Shown: piece after piece, positions 36,388 through 48,864 of the stretch | How the letters are laid out: every line of letters begins with the position of its first letter | Numbering within the stretch: the first letter of the stretch is position 1 | Translations under genes and position numbers: made by a program | Assembly (NCBI GenBank): GCA_016946835.1 | Contig: JACVTC010000056.1 | Location: 290,001 to 354,000 of the forward strand | DNA: 64,000 nucleotides | Source of the DNA: Neocallimastix lanati (nom. inval.) | Taxonomy: Eukaryota; Neocallimastigomycota; Neocallimastigomycetes; Neocallimastigales; Neocallimastigaceae | Reading direction: 5' to 3' | The notes under the pieces: model-generated | Database searches by the model: none | Told to the model about the DNA's origin: nothing | What the model saw: only the letters and a program-made list of their open reading frames with translations

Positions 36388-37281
36388 ATGGCTGAAGCAA
36401 ATAATAATGAAAAACTTTTTTATATCTTAAGAGGTTTACCAGGATCAGGTAAAACTACTTTAGCAAAATCTATTAATAGTAGTCATGATAATAAGGGTGT
36501 TATTTTATCATCAGATGACTATTTCATGGTTGATGGTAAATATGTATATGATCCTTCAAAAATTAGTGAAGCTCATGCTTCCAATCAACAAAAATGTAGA
36601 GAAAAGTGTCAAGAAGGCGTTTCACCTATCATTATTGATAATACTAATGTTAGACGTTGGGAAGCAAAAGTTTATGTTGAAATGGCACAAGAATTTGGTT
36701 ATAAAATTGAAATTCGTGAACCAGATACAGCATGGTGGAAAAACGGTGATGTTGAACAATTAGCTGGTAAAACACTTCATGGGGTTCCAGTTGATAAAAT
36801 TCAAGGTATGTTAGAAAAATGGGAAAACGATTTTACTGTGGAAAGTATCTTAAATTCTGAACCACCTAGCAGAAATAGTCATGGTTTTAGTCGTGGTGGT
36901 GGACGTGGTAATGGACGTGGTTTCAGTCGTGGTAGTAGTCGTGGCAATGGACGTGGTTTTAGTCGTGGTGGTAGTGGTCGTGGTAACGGACGTGGTAATG
37001 GTCGTGGTAATGGTCGTGGAGGCTTTTCAGGTGGTGATAGAGGTCAAGATGGTAGTAATCGCGGTAATAGCGACTTCCGTGGTCGTGGCAATGGTCGCGG
37101 TGGTAGCTTCAGAGGTGGAAATAACTTCCGTGGAAATAATTTCCGTGGTAATGGTAACAACTTCAGAGGTAATAGCTTTAGAGGTAATGGTTTCCGTGGC
37201 AATCCACGTGGTAATAACTTCCGTGGTCGTGGTAATGGACGTGGTAATTTTAATGGAGAAAATAATAATAACGAAAATTAG
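36388..37281 (+). CDS. N4BP2L1-like P-loop kinase with C-terminal RGG domain
   Basis: A 297-residue single-exon protein in two parts. Residues 1-165 form an AAA_33/zeta-type P-loop kinase domain very like animal N4BP2L1 and N4BP2L2. The Walker A is GLPGSGKTT (16-24). SSDDYF (41-46) carries the polynucleotide-kinase-type acidic pair. Further matches are EAHASNQ (61-67), ISPIIIDNTN-like SPIIIDNTN (79-87), EPDTAWW (111-117) and HGVP (131-134), all in family order. From about residue 166 to 292 the protein is almost only Gly, Arg, Asn, Phe and Ser in SRGGGRGNGRG and NNFRGN repeats, a classic RGG RNA-binding and phase-separating tail. The reaction is probably phosphorylation of a nucleic acid or nucleotide 5'-OH, inferred from the fold. 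The arginine methylation targets and nucleic-acid tail suggest an RNA role in nucleus or RNP granules. Confidence 0.88.
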   Translation: MAEANNNEKLFYILRGLPGSGKTTLAKSINSSHDNKGVILSSDDYFMVDGKYVYDPSKISEAHASNQQKCREKCQEGVSPIIIDNTNVRRWEAKVYVEMAQEFGYKIEIREPDTAWWKNGDVEQLAGKTLHGVPVDKIQGMLEKWENDFTVESILNSEPPSRNSHGFSRGGGRGNGRGFSRGSSRGNGRGFSRGGSGRGNGRGNGRGNGRGGFSGGDRGQDGSNRGNSDFRGRGNGRGGSFRGGNNFRGNNFRGNGNNFRGNSFRGNGFRGNPRGNNFRGRGNGRGNFNGENNNNEN

Positions 37282-37284
37282 AAT

Positions 37285-38137
37285 GAAAGAAAAGTTAAAC
37301 CATCACAAACAAAGAAACAAAGACACAAAAAAAGAAAAAATAAAAATAAAACTAACATCAATGTCAATATCATAATAAAAAAATGATTTAAAAAAAAAAG
37401 TATGAAAGAAGGAAAGAAAATTTAAAATTTAAGATTGTACATCATATAGAGAAATATATAAAAGATAAAATAATTGTAATAATTTGATTTTTTTTTTTTT
37501 TTTTTTCTATTTTTATTTTTTATTTTTTTTTTTTATTATTTTATTTATTTATTATCCATTATAAATATTATTTTTTTTATATAAAAAAAAAAAAAAAAGA
37601 GAGAAAAAAAAAATCAATTATTCTTTTATTCCATTTTTCATGTTATCTTTATATCATAATTATTAAAAAAAAATTTTTTTTTAAATGTATAATTGTAGTA
37701 ATTTAAAGTGATAAACAATTTTTTATTTTTATTTTTATTTTTTAATTTTTCAAATTTTTAATAAATTATTATTATTATTATTATTATTTTTTAAATTTCA
37801 TTGTAATTATTTTAAAATAGGCATTTTTATTGTAAGATATTTTATTTTATTTAAACATTGAGGTAGTTATATTAAGTTATTTTATTATTAATAAAAAAAA
37901 AAAAAAAAAAAATTAAATATATATATATATTTATAAAAATAAAAATTGATCCATTCATTATTATTTACTATCATCATATTATTAAATTATTATTATCATT
38001 ATTATTTTTAAAATAATTATTTATGATTTATTATTTACATGTATATATATTTATTATACATTTTATTTTTATTTTATTGGTTTGAAATTGATTCATTAAT
38101 TATTTCTTTTTATTTAAAGTATACCTGATTTCTTATC

Positions 38138-38185
<48 letters not shown>

Positions 38186-39229
38186 TTCATTAGTATTTAT
38201 TATTTGAAAAAAATTAAATTTTTAATATAAAATAAAATTTTTAACTTCTTGTCATTATTTTATAAATGTTCGAAAATATATTTAATAAAATATATTATTT
38301 TATTATTTTAATGTAAATACATTTAAATTTCTCGTTGTATTAATTTTTCTTTATTAGTATTAAGCCACATTTATTATAAATACAAATGTAAATTTTCAAT
38401 TTTATTGTATATACATTATTAAAATCTTAATAAATAAACTTTAATTATTATAAAAATATTTTTATCACTTTTTATATGACTCAATATATAAATATAAATA
38501 TAAATGAATATTTAAATAAATTTATTAAAAAAATTATACAAACTATATTTAATATTTAATATTTAATATTAAAATTTATTTATATATATATATATTTATT
38601 TATTTAGTAAGAATATAATATTAACTTTTCCAAAAGGAAAAAAAAAATTTTTTTTTTTTTGAAAATCTTTATTTTTTTTAAAATGGGATATTAAATAAAA
38701 TAAATGAAAAATTTTATTAAAATTTTAAAAAAAAAAAAAAATTAACATAAAATAAAAAAAAAAAAAAAATGAAAAATAAAAATAATAATAAAAAAAAAAA
38801 ATTATTTAATATAAAATATAAAAAATGATATATAGAATAAGAATAAAATAGAATAAAAAAATATATATATATTTTTTTTAAATTAATCTGTTGATTTATT
38901 ATTATTTTTTATAAAAAATAAAAATAAAAAAAAAAAATAGATTACCACTTATATACCTTCAATAAAAAAAAAAATAAAATAAAAAATAAAAAATCAGTAA
39001 TTATTCTATAATTTAATTAAATAAATAATAAATATTATTATGTTATTTTAAATTTTATTTAATTCTTTGTAAGTGTTGTTATATTTATTTTTAAATAATA
39101 ATATAACCAATATTGAATAGAAACATTTTAAAATAAATTAGTATTAACAAATAATATATCTTTTCTAATATTAATATTATTATTATTATTATTATATTAA
39201 TAGATATATATGTATGATAATTTTAGGAA
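37285..39229. other. Intergenic stretch
   Basis: The first 100 bp after the kinase-RGG stop are A-rich but complex (probable 3' UTR). The rest is simple sequence with poly(A) at 38142-38182 and (ATT)n runs. No coding signal is seen until the exon at 39230. Confidence 0.55.
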
Positions 39230-39812
39230 ATGTCAGCAAACGAGCAAAATTCAAATATAATTAAAGATAAAAGTGAACAGAAAGCGAATATTAAAGATGA
39301 AAAAATGGTATCTTTCAAAAAAAAAAAACATAAAAAAAAAAAAAAAAGAAACCCTTTATTTTTACATTAATATGTATTTAACATTATATAAAAATCAAGT
39401 CATTATATAATAAATATTGAATAGTTTGGAATCAATTATTTATGAAATTCTAACAATTTTTAAAAATTAAATTTTCCTAAAAAAAAAAAAATAGACAATT
39501 AATTCATTAATAAATACAAATACCACTGCTACAGCTACAGCTACAGCTTCAGCTACAAATAATAATGCTGGTACAAGTAATTCAATATCAGAGTCTATTA
39601 AAAAAGGAAGTGTTAATGTTGATACCAAAAATAAAGAAGACAATAATACAACTACTCCTGTAAATGAAAATAAACCACCAAAGAAAAAAAGAAAGAAGAG
39701 AAAGTAAATTTCAAAGAATTTTTAATTATAATGATATATAAGATATATATTTTTATTTTTGTTACATTTATAATTAATTGAGCATTTGGAAGGGAGGAAA
39801 ATTATATTATTG

Positions 39813-39847
<35 letters not shown>

Positions 39848-40746
39848 ATAAACAATAATTATAAATTATGAAACATTGGAATTTATATTAATTTCAAGAT
39901 TTTTTAAGATTAATTAATTTTAATTGAATTTGAAATTTGAAATTTATTTAATTAAAATTAAAAATAAAATTATTCTTTATATTTTATCATTTAAGAAATG
40001 ATAATATGATATATGATACATTCAATAAATATATAGGATAAATATATTTATAATTAAAAGCATTTTTTAAAATTTATTATCCCTTTATAATTTTTTATTT
40101 TTTTTTAATAATACGTTAAGTATAACAGAAATAATAAACTAACGAATATTATTCTTTTTTAACTTTTTATCTTTTAAATAATAATAATAACAATTTTTTT
40201 TTTAAAAAAAAAAAAAAAAAATATTAACTTCTAATGATAGTCAAGGTAAATATATATAAAAAATAAATGATAATAGTGATAATGATATTGATAAAATTAA
40301 TAATAATAAATAATAATAATAATAGTTAATATTTTATATAATAAATGAATGAAATGCATAATAAATAATAATATATTATTTTATATATATGCAACTAATA
40401 TTTACTTTATTAACATTATAATTTTATTATTATACTTTTTATTTATATGTTTTCTTTATTATTATTATTATTATTATATTTTTTTTTTTTTTTTAAAAAA
40501 AAAAAAAGAAACTGGACATCTATCTGCCATGAAAAATGAATTATTAATTGCAGCAAAAAATAAAATTTCCTTCGATCCTTCTAAAAAAGTGCGTAAATGG
40601 GTACGACAACCTATTGTATTTGGTACCCTTGGAAGTACATTTAATGGCTCCATGTGGCATTCAAGTAAAAAACTCTATTTATTTTTGTATAAATTTATAT
40701 ATTAATATTTATGTTGAATTTTAATAAATGATTATCATAATAGAAA

Positions 40747-40791
<45 letters not shown>

Positions 40792-40845
40792 TAATTAATT
40801 AATTATAATAGTTATAAAAATTATTACTAATAACAAATATTAACT

Positions 40846-40879
<34 letters not shown>

Positions 40880-41271
40880 CTTTTCTTTTCTTTTCTTTTC
40901 TTTTGGATACATATATATATATTTATTATTTTTCATTCATTTATAACATATAAAATTATTATGTTACTTTTATTATTATTATTATTATTATTATTAATTT
41001 TATTATTTATATAATGATTTTATTATAATATTGTTACATACATATATATATATAAATATATATATTAATGAACATTATGATTACATTTGTATTATAATTA
41101 ATAGATGAGCCAAAGCAATTAATAATAGATAAACTAATAAATAAGCCTACAATACCCACTGCAACAATAAATACAAAAACTAATACAACACCTATCTTAA
41201 CCACGCCTTCCGTGATACCATTGGAAGTACCTACACCAACGATGACAACCATAACTGTAGCAAAATCATAA
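39230..41271 (+). CDS. Small multi-exon gene, putative nuclear protein
   Basis: The proposed exons are 39230-39307, 39495-39703, 40241-40245 (5 nt), 40509-40664 and 41105-41271, giving 204 residues. All introns are GT-AG (GTATCT, GTAAAT, GTAAAT, GTAAAA donors). Exons 1 and 2 encode a hydrophilic Asn/Thr/Ala-rich region ending in a strong nuclear-localisation-like PPKKKRKKR. Exon 4 carries the only conserved-looking block, KKVRKWVRQPIVFGTLGSTF followed by NGSMWHS. Exon 5 is a Thr/Pro-rich tail. Basic residues then [KR]KW..[KR]P..F.T..G..F...W resembles, weakly and from memory, fungal INO80-subunit (Ies4-type) proteins. Exon 3 is required to keep phase: exon 2 ends in phase 2 and exon 4 needs phase 1. 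Alternatively exon 3 is longer (..ILTSNDSQ) and its acceptor G was lost in the preceding poly(A), or two separate genes are present. Confidence 0.6.
40748..40791. repeat. (AAT)n microsatellite in an intron
   Basis: About 14 AAT units in the last intron of the 39.2-41.3 kb gene. The same intron holds a long poly(T) and a (TTTTC)n run at about 40850-40904. Confidence 0.9.
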
Positions 41272-41274
41272 ATA

Positions 41275-44030
41275 ATAAAAATACAATATGTTCAAATTAT
41301 TCAATAAAACATAAGCAAAACAAATATTCATTTACATAATATATATATAACTTAATATTAATCATTAATAATTACCATTGGTAATTATTATTACTGATCT
41401 TACTCATTAATAATTATTGTTATTATTTAACAATTAAAACCAATAATTTTTATTATTAATTTAACAATTATTATTATTAAATTAATTCATTAATCTTATA
41501 ATATAATATTATAACACATTTAAAAAAAGAACAAAATAAAAAAATAAAAGAAATAAAAATAATATAAATATATATAATAATAATAATAATTAAGATTTTA
41601 TATATTTAATTAGTTTTATTTGTTTATTAATTAATTGAATGAACATATATATAAATATAAAACTTTTATTAAGAATTAATAATAATAATAATAATAATAT
41701 ATACATTAATAATAATTATTGTTATTTATTATTTTCATTTATTATTAATATTATTATTAAATATAAATATATATTGATATTATAACCTTATATAATCATT
41801 CTTTTTTTTTTTTTTTTTTTCTTTATTTATATTTAAGAATCTTTTTTACTTTTTTTTTCATTATTTATTAATTCAGTATTTTTTTTTTTACTCATCCTTT
41901 TAATACTTTATAAAAAATTCAATATAATTATTAAATAAACAAGTATTTTAATTCTCTCTATCCTCAACTATTTACTCTTTTTAAAACAACAAATTATAAT
42001 ATTAATAATAAATATTTTATTTATTTATTTATTTATTCTTTTTAAAAATCTTTATTAATATTATTAATTCATTTAATGATAAATAAAACTAAAAAAAAAA
42101 ATAAAAATAAAAATAAAAATTATTATTATTATTATTAATTCATTTAATAGTAAATAAAACAAAACAATATAAAAGAAAGAAAAAAGAAAATAGCAAATAG
42201 CAAATAATTAATAAATTAATCAATGTTTCAATATAAACCTTTATCATTTGTATTCTTTTTTTTTTTACATTATTTATACATATCCTTTATATCCTTTATA
42301 CACAACTACATAATGCATACAAAAAATTTTTTTTTAATTTTTAAATTAAAAATGATTATCCCCTTAGTTTTTTTTTAGATGATAATTTTATTAACTTATT
42401 TACTTTTTTATTTATTTACTTATTTGTTTATTTTATTTATTTATTTATCTATTATTTATTATTTATTTATTTATTTATTTTTTATTTATTTCTTTTTGGT
42501 TTTTGGTTTTGTTTTTTAGTAGTTTATTTATATTTTATTTTTATGTTTTATTTGATATTTATTTGTTAATTATATTCAATTTTTTAAATATTAAATTAAT
42601 TATTTATTTATCTATTAAATTAGTTATCTACTTAATTTAATTATATATTTTTTTATTCATCTATTTACTTATTTATTTAGTTATTTAGTTATTTATTTAG
42701 TTATTTAGTCTTTGAGTTATCTATTTAGTTAATGTTTTATTAATTAATTTAATTATTTAGTTATTAATAATTTATTTACTTTTTATATTAATAATATCTT
42801 TTTTTTTTTTTTTAGATTTCTATTTATCTATTTATCTATTTAATTAATTGCTTACTTATTTATTTACTTATTTAATTATTGAAGTTTATTTTTTTATTTA
42901 GAATTCTATTTATATATCTATCTATTTATTAATTCAATAATTTACTTAATTATTTATTTATTTAATTATTTATTCATTTATTCATTAAATCCTTAAAAAA
43001 AATAATTTTTAAAGTTTAATGCTAAGAAATTTTTTTATGGAATAAAAGGTTTTAATTTATCAATTTGTGAGTGACAGGTCTTCTTTTTAGAAAAACTAAT
43101 CTTTTTTCTTTTTTTTTTATTTAAAATTTAAAAATATTTCATATATTATAATATAATGCAATATATTTTGTAAAAAAATAATGGTAATTTTAATACATGT
43201 TTTTTTTTTTTTGTGAAATACTAAAACAATAATAAAATAACCAATATTTTTTCTAATTGATTATAATATATGTATAAAATATATTAAATTATATTAAAAA
43301 TTCAAGGGTAAATTTATTTAAACATATTAAAATCTTTAATATATATTAAAAAAAAAAAAAAAAGTTACACAAATGAAGAACATCAAAGATGAAAAAAAAA
43401 TTTTTTTTTTTTTTGAATGATGTAATCCTTATTTCTTCATTTTTTTTTTTTTTTTTTATCTTTGAATATAGTAACTATTATATATTTAAGTTTTATTTAA
43501 AATTTTTTTTATTTTCTTTTTTCTTTTTTTCTTTTTTTTTTTTTTTTTAATAAATAATTAAATATATGCTTAAATAAAATAAATATATAAAGGTATTTTT
43601 AATAAATAGAAAATATATATATTATTTATAAATATATTTTCAAAACATAAGGGTACTATGGGTATTTTTTTTTTAATTCACATAAATAAAAATGTATGAA
43701 ATAATATATCCATTTACTTTTATTTTTTTTTTTTTTTAAAAATAAAAAAATAAAAAAAAAAAAACCTTATGTATAATTAACTTCTAATTAATCTTACAAA
43801 GGGATGCTTAAATATAAATAAATATTATTATTATAACTTAAATAAAATAAATAAAATAATTTGTGAAAAGAAATAGTCTAAATAATAATTTTTCTTATTT
43901 CTTAACACTTGCTTCTATTAATGAATTACCTTTAGAATAACTATATATATCAGTTCCATATTATTATTTTGCTTGTTTATTTATTTAAATATTGTTCCAT
44001 ATTATTGTGAGTAATTTGTTGTTGATGTTT

Positions 44031-44064
<34 letters not shown>

Positions 44065-44205
44065 TAATTTTCTTTTGTAATCATATTCTTATTATTTATT
44101 AAAATTTATTATTTTTTTTTTCGGGCTTTATTTTTGATCCATTTACTTTTTTTTGTTTTTTCTTTCTATCTTTTCTTAAAATGTTAATATTTAATGGAAA
44201 ATTAT
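41275..44205. other. Intergenic desert between convergent genes
   Basis: The neighbours converge here (plus-strand gene ending 41271, minus-strand permease ending 44208). The DNA is AT-rich with imperfect TTTATTTATTTA blocks (42400-42960), including CTATTTAT and TTAGTTAT variants, and many T-runs. No coding signal is seen. Confidence 0.55.
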
Positions 44206-44207
44206 CC

Positions 44208-45626
44208 TTAATCAATTTGGAAAAGTAATTCATAAACTACATACCAAAAAGAGCATAAAATGATTAAAAAGACAACATTAATTAATGTAAATTGTTTAAA
44301 GTATCTACCTTTAGTACTTGGATAAACATTTGTTATAGCTTTATAAGAAATTAAACTAGCCATTGAAGCAATTAAAGTACCTAAACCACCAACATTGACA
44401 CCTTGAAGAAGACTTTTATAATGATCTGTAAATCCGGTCAATAAAAGAGTGGCTGGAACATTACTAATAAATTGACTAGTTATGGCAGATACTAAAAATT
44501 CTCTTCCTTTAATAAGATCTTCTAGTATTTCCTTAATCTTAGCTATACGTCCAATATTACCAGTAAAGATAAAGAATCCAATGAATGTTAATAATAATAT
44601 ATAGTCTACACGAAGAATAATTTTGTAATCCATGATAGCAACTACTACAAAGATAACACCTGCTACAATATACCAAGGAATTAAACGAAGAACAGTACAG
44701 AGAGCTAAGACGAATAAGAGAAGATAAATAATGATTTGAATGGAACTAGCTCCTTTAGTCACAGTATAGTATTCATCCATTACAATTTTCTTTGTTTTCT
44801 TTGGTAAAGTGAAAATACAGAGAGCTAAAAGTACTAAAGTTAATGAGGATAATGGAAGCATAGTTAATAAGAAATCACCAATAGACATACCGGTAACCCC
44901 ATAAAGATAAAGATTTTGTGGATTTCCAATTGGAGTTAACATACTTCCCATATTGGCAGCAACAGTTTGGTAAACAATCACTGGAATCATTAAATCTTCT
45001 CTGCAGGAAGATTTTAAAATCATAATGGCGAAAGGTACAAAAGTAATTAAAGCAACATCATTTGTAATTAACATACTTCCAAAGAAACACATAAAGATTA
45101 ATACAGCAGCTAATTGCCATCCATAAGTAACTCTTTTCAACATAAATTGACCAATTCTTTCAAAGACAGAATTCTTCTTAAAACCTTGAACAACAACCAT
45201 CAATGCCCATAAAATACCTAAAGATCTCCAATCAATATAATCAATATATTTTCTATCAGGAAGTACAAAGAAAGAAGAAATAATAGCAATAATCCAAGCA
45301 ATGATTAATACAGGATCTAATTTTATAATTTTAATAAATTTTTTAAGTACACTTTCATTATTATCACCATTCTGCTTTTCTTCTACTTTATTTAACTTAG
45401 CAAGGTCGGCATCCTCAGTAGCTCTTAATTCCATCTTCTTTTTTAAATCCAAATCGGAATCTATCTTTATTACTTCTCTTTCTACTTCTAAGTTTAATAC
45501 AGTAGTATCTGTATTACCAGAAGATATACTATGTAATGTAGTTGAATTGGCATCTACCACATCCATATTAGTGACATCCTCGATAGTGTCAATACTTATT
45601 TCTACGTTAACGTTTTGTTCAACCAT
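44208..45626 (-). CDS. Ion-transporter superfamily permease (CitMHS/SLC13-like)
   Basis: A 472-residue intronless membrane protein. Residues 1-97 are a charged, probably cytosolic extension that bacterial relatives lack. The remainder has about eleven hydrophobic helices arranged as two halves. The first half carries ITNDVALITFVPFAI (187-201) and MGSMLTPIGNPQNLYLYG (226-243). The second half carries the cognate FISNVPATLLLTGF (386-399) and NVGGLGTLIASMASLISY (411-428). Paired TND/SNVP and GNP/GGLGT motifs are characteristic of the ArsB/NhaD/CitMHS/SLC13 group, which moves anions or exchanges cations. GNPQNLYLYG is, as I recall, typical of permeases annotated as SLC13 or anion transporters in Firmicutes. 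The substrate (di- or tricarboxylate, other anion) is not determinable. Lack of introns and the bacterial motif set suggest horizontal transfer with a eukaryotic N-terminus added later. Confidence 0.85.
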   Translation of the reverse strand: MVEQNVNVEISIDTIEDVTNMDVVDANSTTLHSISSGNTDTTVLNLEVEREVIKIDSDLDLKKKMELRATEDADLAKLNKVEEKQNGDNNESVLKKFIKIIKLDPVLIIAWIIAIISSFFVLPDRKYIDYIDWRSLGILWALMVVVQGFKKNSVFERIGQFMLKRVTYGWQLAAVLIFMCFFGSMLITNDVALITFVPFAIMILKSSCREDLMIPVIVYQTVAANMGSMLTPIGNPQNLYLYGVTGMSIGDFLLTMLPLSSLTLVLLALCIFTLPKKTKKIVMDEYYTVTKGASSIQIIIYLLLFVLALCTVLRLIPWYIVAGVIFVVVAIMDYKIILRVDYILLLTFIGFFIFTGNIGRIAKIKEILEDLIKGREFLVSAITSQFISNVPATLLLTGFTDHYKSLLQGVNVGGLGTLIASMASLISYKAITNVYPSTKGRYFKQFTLINVVFLIILCSFWYVVYELLFQID

Positions 45627-47326
45627 TTTTTTATTCTTATATTAATGTATTAATGTTATATTCAAAAGAAAAGATATTGTTAAAAAAAAAAAAAAGTATT
45701 ATATTTAACTATAATATATAATAATAATATTTTATATATATTTATAATTTGGTATATTAAAATATATAATATATAATATTATATAAAATATATAATATTT
45801 TATATATATATTTTATTTAAAATATTCTATATATTTAATATATTTTAAAAAATTGAAAAAGCAAAAGAAAAAAAAAAAAAAAAAAATATTAAATCATGAA
45901 AAATTGTTATTTATATAGTTTTTATACTTTAAACCAAGTAAATCTGATTTTATATATTTAATTTTTAATATATTTTATTATTTAATATAAATAAGCTTAT
46001 AATTTGATTATAATTTTATATTAAATTTTATTATTTAAAAAAATTTTTTTATGAATATATTTAAATACTTTTTTTTTTTGTATTGTTAAAATTATATTAA
46101 TAAATAATAAATATAATAATAATAACAACAATATTATTATTATTATTAAATATTAAATATTTAAAGAAAATTTTTTTTTATCTTTTCTCATCTATTATTC
46201 CCTCTCTATAATAATATTATACTATATTTGGAATGATTGGTAGAATATATTAAAATATAAAAAAATTTTTTTTATAATTATACAAGATCCTTAATTTATA
46301 TATTTAGATATAAGATTTATAGAAAAAAAAATTTTATTTGAATTTTCTGTTTCTTTATATATAAGATTTAAATAACAATTTATTAATATTATGTAAATAA
46401 TAATAATATATTTTATTTTATTTTATTTTATTTTATTTTATTTTTCTTTATAATATATCAATTATTTTTATTTTAGTTATTGTTAGAGTTTTTGTTAATT
46501 TATATTATATATATTGAGATGATTTGTATTTAAAAAAAATTTTTTTATTATTTATTATATATATTGACAATATATTCCTTTTCTTTAGATTTACTAATTG
46601 AAGCACCTTCCCTAAAGTAAATCAAGTGTCTATGTTTATTTTATTTTAACTAAAATTAGTATTTTCCTATTTTTCTTTTTATTATTATTATTATTATTTT
46701 ATTTCCTATTCTTATTTTTTTTATTTAGTTCAAAAAAAATTATGAATAATAGTTTTTTATTATTAATTAAAATTTAATCAAAATAATAAAATAATTTTTT
46801 TTTAATAAATTAATATATAAGAATATATAAAGATACTCTAACCAATTGGTAAATAAAAAAAAAATTTTTTCTTCTTATTTTTTAAAGAAAAGTCTAAATT
46901 TGGTTTTTATATATTCTGATAAAAATAAAAGTTAATGGGAAAAAAAAATGAAAAAAGCTTAAAAAGAAATATATATAAAGGAAATATAATTAAATAAATG
47001 AATGAAAAAAAGGCTGTTCAATTTAAATTTTTTATTTCATTTTATAATATTTTATGTTTAGTTTGTTTATTATTATATATTAATTTTATATATTTAAAAA
47101 TAATTATTTTTTTTTATTATTATTATATAATAATAATTATATAATATAGAGATTTATAAAAATGTTAATTTAAATTTGGCTTTGATATTTTTTTTAGCTT
47201 TAATTTAAAAAAAAAAATAAAATAAAAAAAAAATAATAATAAAAATTATTTATATTGATGTATTAAAATATGTATAATTGTTAAAAACAATTAATAATAT
47301 TAATAATATTATTATTTATTTATTGT

Positions 47327-47545
47327 ATATTATTTATTATTTATTATTTATTATTTATTATTTATTATTTATTATTCAATTATTTATTATTTATAATTTA
47401 TAATTTATTATTTATTAATTCTCTCTTTTTATTATTTATTATTTATTATTTATTATTCAATTATTCAATTATTTATTATTTATTATTATTTATTATTTAT
47501 TATTTATTATTTATAATTTATTATTTATTATTTATTGTTTATTAT
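47327..47545. repeat. Interrupted TTATTTA array
   Basis: Runs of TTATTTA-type heptamers broken by TTCAATTATT and TTATAATTTA variants. This is the same unit as the perfect arrays at 16797 and 31108, but older. Confidence 0.8.
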
Positions 47546-47657
47546 TATTAATTGAATATTTTTATTCATTAATTATACATTATTTCTATTAATTTGTTTT
47601 TATTGAATTATTAGTTTTTTGTTTTTTAATTTTTTTTTGTATATAATTTATTTATTT

Positions 47658-47714
<57 letters not shown>

Positions 47715-47755
47715 AACTATTTAATTACTTTTAAATTAAAATAAAGATTAATAAA

Positions 47756-47945
47756 ATAACTATCAGATGCATACTTTGTTTCTAATTTAAAATATAAAAG
47801 CAAATATAACTATCAGCTGCATATACTTTGTTTCTAATTTAATATATAAATTATATAACTGTTATTTGAATTACTATATTCCTTATTTAAAATATATATA
47901 TTAAATAAGCTATATAACTTTATCAGATGCCTACTTTTTAAAGGA
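47756..47945. repeat. Triplicated motif ATAACTATCAGATGCATACT
   Basis: Copies start at about 47757, 47807 and 47905. The first two share ATAACTATCAG.TGCATA then CTTTGTTTCTAATTTAA. The third keeps ATAACTTTATCAGATGC. Spacing is about 50 and 98 bp, so one further decayed copy probably lies near 47856. Confidence 0.75.
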
Positions 47946-48864
47946 AAAAAAGCTAATAAACATAAAATATATATATATTTTATGTATTATTAGCTATTTA
48001 TTATTATTAATTTTTTATTATTTATTATTAATTTAAATATGGTATTATATTAAAATATTTTTCATATTTAATAATTGGCAAAATTTTTTTAATTTAAATC
48101 AATTGATGATTTAAATTAATTATATGAAAAATAAAATAAAATATATAAATCAATTAAAAATTTTTATTATCATTTAAATTTTTTTTTATTTCTTACACTT
48201 TTTTTTATTTAATTATATATATAATTATTATAAATATTTAATATTTTTATTTTATGTTCCTTTTTATATATATATTTAAAATTTTAATTATATATTTAAT
48301 TATATACATATATATATATTTATATTTACAAAGGATTATTTCTCTTTTATTTTTTATTTTCTTTTTTATGGTATTTTATAATTTATAGTTATACTTTTTT
48401 GCTTATGGTTACGATTAGAGTTCTATTGATATTTTTATATTATTTATTAATTTTAACCATATATATTAATTCATCATGAAAACTTAAATTTAAGCTTTCC
48501 AAAGTTTATCGCAAATGCCATTTTTATTTTTATTATATTTTGGATATTTTTAAAGCTTAAATTTAATAAAAAAATATTTTAAAAAACAAACTAAAATAAA
48601 TTATATTAATAGTATTTATTTAGAAAATTATATTTAATAATTTATTATTATATAAATTTTTAATATTTATTTATTTATTTATTTATTATTTTTTATTGAA
48701 TTTAATTAAATAATTTTTGCTTTTTATTATTTAGTATTAATCAAAATGATTATTTTAATATTTTAAAAATCTTTTATTATTTTATTATTATTTTTTTACT
48801 ATAATTTCAATATTATTATTGCCATATAATAATTACATTAAATATTATTGTTTTATTATAACTC

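Noticed and set aside
36485-37375. Two plus-strand frames overlapping the kinase-RGG gene
   Set aside because: Out-of-frame shadows; the valine-rich one is the +1 reading of the GGT-CGT repeats.
40349-40508. Coding upstream part of the frame entering exon 4 of the 39-41 kb gene
   Set aside because: The 53 codons before ETGHLSAMKN are Ile/Phe/Tyr/Lys from poly(T)/poly(A) and end at an AG acceptor, so they are intron.
45301-45645. 114-codon plus-strand frame
   Set aside because: Antisense shadow of the permease N-terminus.
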